From Chitinophagales bacterium (GTDB taxonomy: Bacteria > Bacteroidota > Bacteroidia > Chitinophagales > UBA2359), in the NCBI GenBank assembly GCA_020629335.1, contig JAHDDN010000110.1:1-13733 (forward strand): DNA of 13,733 nucleotides. Reading direction: 5' to 3'. How positions within the stretch are numbered: the stretch's first letter is position 1; the number at the start of each line of letters is the position of its first letter. The notes under the pieces are model-generated. The model searched no databases and was not told the DNA's origin. It saw only the letters and a program-made list of their open reading frames with translations. Made by a program: the position numbers and the translations under genes. Below, piece after piece: positions 9,101-13,733 of the stretch.

Positions 9101-10740
9101 TGCTGATAGTAAACGGCTAAAGACTCTATGACGGTTCCCCAAGAATAATTGGGAATGATGTTTTCATAACTAAATACTATATCTAGAAGCCCATCATCAT
9201 TCATATCAGCCACTTCAATCGCTCCAAGATCATCGAAACCATAATCAAAAATAATATCATATTCGTTGAGTTGTATGGATGATCCTAAATTAAAGTATTG
9301 ATGATTCCATTCGCTTCCATTATTGAAAATAGTAGTTAGTAGATGAATGTCAGCACTTGTTATTATATCTATCTTCCCATCATCATTCAAATCCCCACTA
9401 TCCATATCAATTACTCCCCCACTTTTTCTAGTAATAATAGATTGGTTTGCAAAGTTAGTTGAGCTATCTTCCATAGAGAAATAAGAAACCATATTGTGAG
9501 AGCCTATAACAATTTCTTGAGATCCGTTATTATCTAAGTCTGCGACAAGAGCTGTCTTTGGGTTTTTAATGTTTTTTTCAAGGATGTATTTTTCATCAAA
9601 ATAGCCTAGCCAAGAAGTGGTAAATTGTTTATTAAGGTAACAAATAATGTGATCAGTTGAAGGTTGATAGGCCAATATGTCTATACGATCATCATTGTTA
9701 AAGTCATCTACTAGCAATTTTTCTAAGCCATCTGAATTTCTGCTTAATTTTTTGGCTCCTCCTGAATCAAGATTGCCATCATTATCTACGTATAATATTC
9801 CGTCCTTGAACATATTTCCGTCATTGGTTACTAGTAATTCTTGATTACTGTCATTATCTAGATCGACCATAATTATTTCTTTAAAATCATATTCAGAAAA
9901 GTCAATATTGGTCAACACAGAGCTTGAAGTAAAACTAGCTGTACCATCATTTTCCAATAGGGTATAAGCCGTTGCACCGTGAATTATGTCGAGATCCCCA
10001 TCCCCATCTTCATCTCCAAAAGCGAAGTTCCCTCCAGTGTTTAAGAGTACTTGAGGATAGCCAAAGGAAGTAGCACCATTATACCAATTGATTTGTTGAT
10101 CTTCGCTTGAGTGTGCTATGATATCAAGTATATCATCTCCATTTAAATCACCTGTAAGAATTTTATTCACATTGCTTAAATAGTTGCTGATTACATAGGT
10201 ATTGGTGTAAGTACCCATTCCGTCATTTTCGTACCAGATGATTTCATCGGTTTCTTCAAATGAAGCGATAATATCTATATCGCCATCGTTATCTAAATCT
10301 ACTAAATGGGTATAAAGTGCAGCGTCTTCTGAAAGAGTTATACTAGTGTTAAAATTATTGAGGCCATCATTAACTAAGTAATAGAGGCCGAGGCTATCAG
10401 GAGAAGCAACGCAAATATCAGTATCTGAATCGCCATCTAAATCTGCTGCATAGATGATGGCATCAGGGTTGATAGTTTCATTGATGATTTGTTTGCTTGA
10501 AAAATTGGCTTCCCCATCATTTTCATACCAAACTAAGTAGGCATTGTCGTCATTTTCATTCAGTGCAGTATTACGAAGGGCTAAGACATCTTTGAAGCCA
10601 TCTCCATTGACATCAGCAGTAAAGTGGTGGTAGACTTCTATTTCATTATAGTCTACTATTAGTTGTGGTGGGCTGAAAATTTGAGAGTAGGCTATATTAC
10701 AGACCAACAAAAGGGTGAGGGTAATGATTAGGGTTCTCAT
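5929..10740 (-). CDS. Secreted FG-GAP/VCBS multi-repeat protein with T9SS sorting domain
   Basis: A large extracellular protein of 1603 residues. Residues 1-~19 are a signal peptide with a hydrophobic core, probably cleaved near AYS|QIF. Residues ~40-750 carry 14 FG-GAP/VCBS calcium loops of the form DxNxDGxxD (starting near 43, 100, 148, 198, 243, 293, 346, 401, 450, 512, 571, 609, 670 and 716), several with nearby WYENDG-like motifs, as in beta-propellers. A SprB-like segment lies at ~755-835. Seven ~86-residue modules span ~840-1440. A second SprB-like segment, ending near DANGCEENTEITVDC, lies at ~1445-1526. The last ~70 residues match a T9SS type A sorting domain (DISDLPSGAYLL, then TKKIIIH). 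Expected fate: Sec export, T9SS secretion and surface anchoring or release. An adhesion or matrix role is plausible; I see no enzymatic motif. The protein is strongly acidic. The start has no Shine-Dalgarno, but the signal peptide fixes it. Confidence 0.93.
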   Translation of the reverse strand: MRTLIITLTLLLVCNIAYSQIFSPPQLIVDYNEIEVYHHFTADVNGDGFKDVLALRNTALNENDDNAYLVWYENDGEANFSSKQIINETINPDAIIYAADLDGDSDTDICVASPDSLGLYYLVNDGLNNFNTSITLSEDAALYTHLVDLDNDGDIDIIASFEETDEIIWYENDGMGTYTNTYVISNYLSNVNKILTGDLNGDDILDIIAHSSEDQQINWYNGATSFGYPQVLLNTGGNFAFGDEDGDGDLDIIHGATAYTLLENDGTASFTSSSVLTNIDFSEYDFKEIIMVDLDNDSNQELLVTNDGNMFKDGILYVDNDGNLDSGGAKKLSRNSDGLEKLLVDDFNNDDRIDILAYQPSTDHIICYLNKQFTTSWLGYFDEKYILEKNIKNPKTALVADLDNNGSQEIVIGSHNMVSYFSMEDSSTNFANQSIITRKSGGVIDMDSGDLNDDGKIDIITSADIHLLTTIFNNGSEWNHQYFNLGSSIQLNEYDIIFDYGFDDLGAIEVADMNDDGLLDIVFSYENIIPNYSWGTVIESLAVYYQQENGSFMGQNLSSIHKVFDNISIADFNGDGIKDVLAENYVHLNTVSDTIVAFIDEEGISHPSDINNDGHIDILFAYNSDNNSDNNSYLYGFINDGMGDFEESFLIDTYEGLSNSNAYQAIQSHDFNQDGFEDLFIGRYNALEYYQNNTNGGYEEAIIIDSTTTKTIHIADVDNDLDDDILTSAGGSNINYPSGRVVLYENQTPSFLSEINAIENCEDENSSLEISLGGESEPPYYYELLSDEVVIQSATIDTNALVLSDLALGLYDVLVVHEEDSIYFEGLEVYEITPPQFLVADTLYYCDGYNVFSNFNLGMEVYFSNIQWETQGDGYFVGGMLPNPTYYLGDADKENGSVLLSVSGEHNCGVTIHEIVLETEDFDYPNFNFSICNSEESYTIPAIDFSAESFYWSTSFSDGSFDDIYSPTPTYTFGPEDIASGDASLRLNLSYEYCGTDVVYVNISLDLNSSTDTINTLYSCNNGTSLWIGNLSLNTENTNWSTQGDGTFNSSTDDTPIYYFGEDDITNGMVTFNVTGENSCGSVEEEVNMIIGYPPYLPNELSYQVCIDETSFSLPPIETNTNNIIWVSNGDGYFDNPNSNNPSYTFGPNDLLNEAVTLDFYVDYNCYDDQVTVILELGNESLSAIADTIYYCSIEEFYQFSDFNLEIENTSWETQGDGFFDDASDENPVYYFGESDMENGIVNFSLAGENACGLFMEEEGMVLHIITTNDLPTQTNYEACTSDESFTIPLLDINTDNFSWTIFGEGYFDDPNSITPTYYFSPEDIDDGSVYFNLNLFYENCEEELKIIFIEVDDQDITIEMENEYLACYTDESIDISSLISNSDIVSWETTGDGYFDDSNIANTTYTFGPNDLNNEEVILNLLAETSTCEDKTEEVLIEFLEPITWQILSNCDETTGTITLDVEISGGLPAYDDSESYFISGDYEGETNNGILNMTFTDVTPLSTFNFTTTDANGCEENTEITVDCTNTSIEKISTSFEVIQSMNQIEILAPNMKGCQLINIIGQIATQSDRNILDISDLPSGAYLLQLSFDNQTITKKIIIH
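6421..8223 (-). repeat. Seven tandem ~86-residue modules, two alternating types
   Basis: Encodes residues ~840-1440. Each module has a conserved Trp (868, 952, 1040, 1126, 1212, 1300, 1388), then a GDGxF-like turn, a YxFGxxD motif and a closing C or CG. Type A (868, 1040, 1212) reads W-x-TQGDG ... YYFG (YYLG in the first) ... NG ... GExxCG. Type B (952, 1126, 1300) reads W ... YTFGPxD or YYFSPED ... YExC or YNC. The last module (1388) mixes both. Spacing is 84-88 residues, so an A-B pair is about 172-176. Similar single-type modules are common in Bacteroidota surface proteins. Confidence 0.85.
8491..10623 (-). repeat. 14 FG-GAP/VCBS calcium-loop repeats
   Basis: Encodes residues ~40-750. Fourteen loops start with D-x-[DN]-x-[DN], for example DVNGDGFKD (43-51), DLDNDGDID (148-156) and DFNGDGIKD (571-579), spaced about 38-62 residues apart. 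In integrin-like propellers one such loop sits in each blade and binds calcium. Fourteen loops would fit two seven-bladed propellers, but that split is inference. Confidence 0.85.
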
Positions 10741-10787
10741 AAGTACATATTTAGTTTGATGTAAAATGAAATATCTTAGTTACTATA

Positions 10788-10795
10788 CAAATATA
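10788..10795 (-). promoter_or_regulatory. Putative Bacteroidota -7 promoter element for the secreted protein gene
   Basis: On the minus strand this reads TATATTTG, matching the phylum's TAnnTTTG -7 consensus, 47 nt upstream of the start codon at 10740. A TTTG -33 element at the usual spacing is not present, because the nearest TTTG is only 12 nt away. The evidence is therefore partial. Confidence 0.4.
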
Positions 10796-10854
10796 AGCTA
10801 AAATAAGCAAAAAAGTGACTTTTTGGCTTAGGGATGGCAGCGGTATGGGGCGTA

Positions 10855-10934
10855 TATGATGCGACTTACGGCGCTTAGTGCTGCGCAGGCTCCAATAAGA
10901 GACAAGCAGCACTTAGCAGAGTAGGAGTATCATA
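10855..10934. repeat. Nested palindrome, REP-like
   Basis: The inner arms GCTTAGTGCTGC (10873-10884) and GCAGCACTTAGC (10906-10917) match at 11 of 12 positions. The outer arms TATGAT (10855-10860) and ATCATA (10929-10934) are exact. It is framed by GGGATGGCAGCGG on the left (10831-10843) and AGCCCGACCC on the right (10952-10961). I recall similar framed palindromes scattered in other Bacteroidota spacers, but cannot verify that here. Confidence 0.5.
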
Positions 10935-10958
10935 GCCACATAAGAGCGAACAGCCCGA

Positions 10959-11058
10959 CCCTTTTTAATTTTTCAGCGGAGGGCGCACACATAAGTAGCG
11001 CTGAGGGCGGACACACAGGTACCGCCCCTACTACGGTCGAATAAAAAATTAAAAAGGG
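10959..11058. repeat. 15-bp perfect inverted repeat enclosing a tandem duplication and palindrome
   Basis: CCCTTTTTAATTTTT (10959-10973) and AAAAATTAAAAAGGG (11044-11058) are exact inverted copies 70 nt apart. Inside, a 22-nt unit is duplicated at 10976-10997 and 11000-11021 (18 of 22 identical, 24-nt period). The second copy runs into a GGGCGG/CCGCCC palindrome (11005-11010 with 11022-11027) followed by CTAC. The right arm is A-rich and the left T-rich, so either strand could form a long stem. It may be a small mobile palindromic element; no coding capacity is seen. Confidence 0.6.
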
Positions 11059-11300
11059 GAAGCCCCCAATTAGTAGAATCATTGGTGTAAAGGCAGGCTT
11101 TTGTCATTTATAGCAGCAAAAAATGCGGTTTCAGTTTAGGTTTGATTAGCTTTTGTCATTACAGATCGGCCATAATGTCAGCTATAAGGCACTGGAATGG
11201 TGTTTGATGATTTATATTTGTTCGATTTCAGGTGGATAACAAGCCTTCGCTAATTTGGTTAAAAATAGTTAATCGGCGCACTTGTAGATTGCTTGAATAG

Positions 11301-11410
11301 TTAAATAGTGTATTAGTTAAGTAGTTAATTGGTATATTGGTTGAATAGTTACTTGGTAAAAAGGTAATTTTCTAATAGTTAGGAGTCAACTAAAACACTA
11401 ATTTACCAAG
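11301..11410. repeat. AGTT-rich inverted repeat upstream of trxA
   Basis: TAGTGTATTAGTT (11306-11318) pairs with AACTAAAACACTA (11388-11400) at 12 of 13 positions. Two further pairings are CTTGGTAAA (11352-11360) with TTTACCAAG (11402-11410), exact, and TAGTT (11376-11380) with AACTA (11388-11392). The left half is built of AGTTAAaTAGT-like units and closely resembles the left arm of the element before dnaE (23 of 29 positions over the best stretch). The competing stems suggest alternative folds. Confidence 0.55.
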
Positions 11411-11475
11411 GAACTGAACTTAAGTAAGAATAAATACATTATCAAAATAGTTTTTAAATACTAAAATATAGTAAA

Positions 11476-11805
11476 ATGGCATTAGAATTCACGGATGGAA
11501 ATTTCCAGACAGAAGTAATAGATAGCGGTCAATTAGCCGTAGTTGATTTTTGGGCAGAATGGTGTGGCCCATGTAAAGCTATCGGACCGGTTATCGAAGA
11601 ATTAGCGAATGACTATGAAGGTCAGGTGAGAATCGGAAAAGTGAATGTAGACGATAATCAAGAATTGACTTTCAAATATAAAGTAAGAGGTATTCCTACA
11701 GTACTATTCATCAAAAATGGTGAGGTAGTAGACAGACATGTAGGTATTGGCTCTAAAGCTGATTTTGAAGCAAAAATCAAGGCTCATATAGATGTAAAAG
11801 CCTAA
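11476..11805 (+). CDS. trxA: Thioredoxin
   Basis: A cytoplasmic thiol-disulfide reductant of 109 residues, the normal length for a single-domain thioredoxin. The active site WCGPCK has C30 and C33, preceded by VVDFWAEW. The cis-proline lies in GIPT (P74), and the C-terminal FIKNG...G pattern is typical. It would be reduced by thioredoxin reductase and serve ribonucleotide reductase, methionine sulfoxide reductases and other targets. There is no signal peptide, so it is not a periplasmic homologue. The leader is A/T-rich without a Shine-Dalgarno sequence. The gene appears monocistronic, with a repeat element upstream and its own terminator downstream. Confidence 0.97.
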   Translation: MALEFTDGNFQTEVIDSGQLAVVDFWAEWCGPCKAIGPVIEELANDYEGQVRIGKVNVDDNQELTFKYKVRGIPTVLFIKNGEVVDRHVGIGSKADFEAKIKAHIDVKA

Positions 11806-11823
11806 TTGAGTCCTATAATTAAT

Positions 11824-11878
11824 AACCCGCAATATTTTGCCTATAAATAGGTTAATGTATTGCGGGTTGTTTTGTTTT
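11824..11878 (+). terminator. Intrinsic terminator of trxA
   Basis: An exact 11-bp stem AACCCGCAATA (11824-11834) and TATTGCGGGTT (11858-11868) is followed by GTTTTGTTTT. Its loop contains a second small hairpin, CCTAT-aa-ATAGG (11840-11851). It begins 19 nt past the trxA stop codon. Confidence 0.88.
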
Positions 11879-11899
11879 ATAGAAGCATCCTGAAAAGGT

Positions 11900-11916
11900 C
11901 GTAGTCAGAGACTACG
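11900..11916. repeat. Short perfect hairpin between trxA and the DUF58 gene
   Basis: CGTAGTC (11900-11906), loop AGA, GACTACG (11910-11916). No T-tract follows. It lies about 78 nt upstream of the DUF58 start, in the only spacer that could hold that gene's promoter. It could be an operator, an mRNA hairpin or a dispersed repeat; the sequence does not decide. Confidence 0.5.
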
Positions 11917-11993
11917 TCCAGAATTTTGTGAGACGATGACCAGCCTTAGGTATGGCCCATTTATTGCTTTCCTATTAAGTAAAATAATACATT

Positions 11994-12929
11994 TTGGAAA
12001 ATAGACTGATTAGATTAGAAGATTTGCATCAATTTGATAATATCGAATTGTTGGCAAAGCAAGTGGTAGAGGGTTTTATCATTGGATTGCATAAAAGTCC
12101 TTATCATGGTTTCTCGGTAGAATTTGCGGAGCATCGTTTGTATAATCCAGGCGATCCGATCAAGAATATTGATTGGAAGGTTTATGGGCGTACAGATAAG
12201 ATGTTTATCAAGCGATTTGAGGAAGAGACTAATTTGCGTTGTCAGATTGTATTGGATGTGTCTTCTTCTATGTATTTTCCAGAAGCCGATTTAGTAGGGG
12301 ATAGCGTGGCAGTCAATAAGGTCAATTTTGCTATGTTAGCTTCAGCGGCCTTGATGTATATGCTCAAAAAGCAAAGAGATGCGGTAGGTTTGTCTATATT
12401 TTCGGATGAATTATTAGAGCATACGAAGTCGAGATCATCTACTAAACACCACAACTTATTGAATGCAAGTTTGACCAAATTCCTCAATGATAATGTGAAG
12501 AATCGTTCGACGGAAGCAGCTAAATGTATTCATCAAGTAGCGGATAGTATTCACAAGCGTTCCTTAGTGGTAATCTTCAGTGATATGTTTGATAGAGGCA
12601 ATACAGAAGAATTGATGTCGAGCTTACAACACTTGAAGTATAATAATCATGAGGTGATCTTATTTCATGTAGTAGATAAAAAGCGAGAGTTAGACTTTGA
12701 GTTTGAAAATCGCCCATATGTATTTGTGGATATGGAAACAGGGGAGAAGGTGAAACTTCGTTCTAATCAGTTGAAAGATCACTATAAGGAGCAGATGTCG
12801 AAGTTTATCAAGGAGCTCAAATTGAGATGTGGTCAGTTTAGAATTGATTTTGTAGAAGCAGATATCAATCAAGATTTCAGGCAGGTATTATTGCCTTATT
12901 TGGCGAAGAGAGGTAAAATGTATGCTTAG
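11994..12929 (+). CDS. DUF58 domain protein (von Willebrand A-like)
   Basis: A DUF58 family protein of 311 residues. The family signature YNPGDPIKNIDWK is at 50-62. A vWA-like fold follows with the MIDAS-type motif DVSSS at 88-92 and a later FSDMFD at 195-200. No membrane segment is evident, so it is probably cytoplasmic or peripheral. DUF58 proteins usually partner MoxR AAA+ ATPases and vWA/Bat proteins, but none is in this window. The start is TTG: an in-frame TAA lies at 11985-11987, no in-frame ATG lies between that stop and the TTG, and the first internal ATG (residue 70) would remove the conserved signature. The precise biochemical role is unknown. Confidence 0.88.
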   Translation: MENRLIRLEDLHQFDNIELLAKQVVEGFIIGLHKSPYHGFSVEFAEHRLYNPGDPIKNIDWKVYGRTDKMFIKRFEEETNLRCQIVLDVSSSMYFPEADLVGDSVAVNKVNFAMLASAALMYMLKKQRDAVGLSIFSDELLEHTKSRSSTKHHNLLNASLTKFLNDNVKNRSTEAAKCIHQVADSIHKRSLVVIFSDMFDRGNTEELMSSLQHLKYNNHEVILFHVVDKKRELDFEFENRPYVFVDMETGEKVKLRSNQLKDHYKEQMSKFIKELKLRCGQFRIDFVEADINQDFRQVLLPYLAKRGKMYA

Positions 12930-12992
12930 GAATGCTAAAACAATAAATAGCCATTTTCTACTATAAAGTCAATAGGCTATAGTAAGATAATT

Positions 12993-13027
12993 GCCCAGAT
13001 TGGGCGACCACAAGGGATCGCCCCTAC
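12993..13027. repeat. GGGCG/CGCCC palindrome in the DUF58-hydrolase spacer
   Basis: GGGCGA (13002-13007) pairs with TCGCCC (13018-13023) and is followed by CTACATTTTTATT. An alternative stem GCCCA (12993-12997) with TGGGC (13001-13005) uses the same left arm, so the two folds exclude each other. The CGCCCCTAC end is identical to that at 11023-11031. It might terminate DUF58 transcription weakly, but the T-tract is set back from the stem. Confidence 0.55.
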
Positions 13028-13045
13028 ATTTTTATTATTAAATTT

Positions 13046-13733
13046 ATGGAGCTTCATTATAGAGAGTTAGGAGAGGGGGAACCGCTGATTATTTTGCATG
13101 GCTTATTTGGTATGTTAGATAATTGGATGACTTTAGCGCGTCGATTTGCAGAAAATTATCGAGTGATAGTGATTGACCAGCGCAATCATGGGCAATCTCC
13201 CCATTCAGAAGATTTTGATTATTACTTATTAGCAGAAGATTTACTGGCCTTTATAGAAGCACATGAATTAGAACAGATTCATTTATTAGGTCATTCTATG
13301 GGCGGAAAGACCGCTATGCAATTTGCAGTTGACAATCCCGAATATGTTCAATCTTTAATCGTAGTGGATATAGCGCCTAAAGATTATCCGCCAGGGCATG
13401 AAGAAGTATTAGCCGCTTTTGAAACAGACATTTCCCAAGCAACATCCCGTAAAGAAGTAGATGCGCTCTTAACAGAGAATTTACCAGATTTTGGGGTTAG
13501 ACAATTTATCCTCAAAAATCTTAAAAGAAGCAAAGAAGGACCGTATTTTTGGAAGGCTAATCATGAAGTAATCTCTGAGCATTACTATTATATTATTCAG
13601 AATAGTCTACATCCTACAGACCGATTTGAAGGTCGAACGCTATTCATAAAAGGCGGTGATTCAGAACGTTATATCACCGATGAAGATATTCCAGCCATAA
13701 AGAAGTATTTCCCTCAATCAGAAATATTGACCA
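13046..13733 (+). CDS. Alpha/beta hydrolase, YbfF-like esterase (3' end outside window)
   Basis: The frame opens at ATG 13046 and is still open at the window end, giving 229 residues of an expected ~255. The oxyanion-side HGLFG motif is at 18-22, DQRNHGQS at 44-51, and the nucleophile elbow GHSMGGK at 81-87 (Ser83). VVDIAPKDY near 104-112 carries an aspartate that may serve the triad. The run HGLFG, RNHG, GHSMGGK and DIAPxDY closely matches the E. coli YbfF acyl-ester hydrolase as I recall it. The catalytic histidine would lie just past the window. It is probably cytoplasmic, with no signal peptide. It lies 116 nt after the DUF58 gene, beyond a palindrome, so co-transcription is uncertain. 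The substrate is unknown. Confidence 0.9.
   Translation, partial: MELHYRELGEGEPLIILHGLFGMLDNWMTLARRFAENYRVIVIDQRNHGQSPHSEDFDYYLLAEDLLAFIEAHELEQIHLLGHSMGGKTAMQFAVDNPEYVQSLIVVDIAPKDYPPGHEEVLAAFETDISQATSRKEVDALLTENLPDFGVRQFILKNLKRSKEGPYFWKANHEVISEHYYYIIQNSLHPTDRFEGRTLFIKGGDSERYITDEDIPAIKKYFPQSEILT

Larger units (their letters stand above)
10741..11475. other. 735-nt repeat-rich non-coding region
   Basis: No open frame with gene-like features is present on either strand. From left to right it holds the divergent promoter candidate at 10788-10795, a nested palindrome at 10855-10934, a 15-bp inverted repeat enclosing tandem repeats at 10959-11058, and a 12-bp direct repeat at 11097 and 11149. It ends with an AGTT-rich inverted repeat at 11301-11410 and the A/T-rich trxA leader. 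Local base content shifts sharply: 10835-11040 is G/C-rich for this genome and the flanks are very A/T-rich. Confidence 0.7.

Noticed and set aside
11213..11220. TATATTTG on the plus strand as the trxA promoter
   Set aside because: It matches the -7 consensus but lies over 250 nt from the start, lacks a spaced TTTG, and an inverted repeat intervenes. It is possible but too weak to list.
10741..11475. A small RNA gene, tRNA or riboswitch in the long spacer
   Set aside because: The stems found are explained as repeats; no tRNA cloverleaf or known riboswitch core could be recognised by eye.
1..13733. CRISPR array, prophage, toxin-antitoxin or defence system
   Set aside because: There are no regularly spaced direct repeats with unique spacers, no integrase, transposase or phage genes, and no paired small genes; all sizeable coding regions have conventional assignments.

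Overview
The window looks like chromosomal DNA from a low-GC member of the Bacteroidota, possibly the Saprospiria or a related lineage. Four things point there: a secreted FG-GAP protein ending in a type IX secretion (T9SS) sorting domain, start sites with weak or no Shine-Dalgarno sequence, a TAnnTTTG-type -7 promoter element, and AT-rich spacers full of palindromic repeats. The phylum call is firm; the finer placement is inference.

Layout: positions 1-415 hold no gene I can support, only inverted and direct repeats. 416-2239 (+) is a cation:proton antiporter with a C-terminal TrkA-N/RCK domain. An AGTT-rich inverted repeat follows, then dnaE at 2350-5832 (+), closed by a clear intrinsic terminator. 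Convergent to dnaE is a 1603-residue secreted protein (10740 down to 5929, -) with a signal peptide, 14 FG-GAP/VCBS calcium loops, SprB-like segments, seven alternating ~86-residue modules and a T9SS sorting domain. 10741-11475 is a repeat-rich 735-nt non-coding stretch. Then come trxA (11476-11805, +) with a terminator, a DUF58 protein starting at TTG (11994-12929, +), and a YbfF-like alpha/beta hydrolase (13046 onward, +) cut by the window end.

The plus-strand genes are mainly housekeeping: ion homeostasis, replication, thiol redox. dnaE and trxA are, from memory, often close together in Bacteroidota, so the large minus-strand secreted-protein gene and the repeats beside it look like an insertion into a conserved neighbourhood. 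Nothing here looks like a defence system, prophage, CRISPR array, tRNA or rRNA.

The most unusual content is the modular architecture of the secreted protein and the density of intergenic palindromes. One AGTT-rich inverted-repeat family sits upstream of both dnaE and trxA. A GGGCG...CGCCC palindrome occurs three times, once as the dnaE terminator. A composite nested element lies at 10855-11058. None of these is proven to be new; a genome-wide copy count would settle each.
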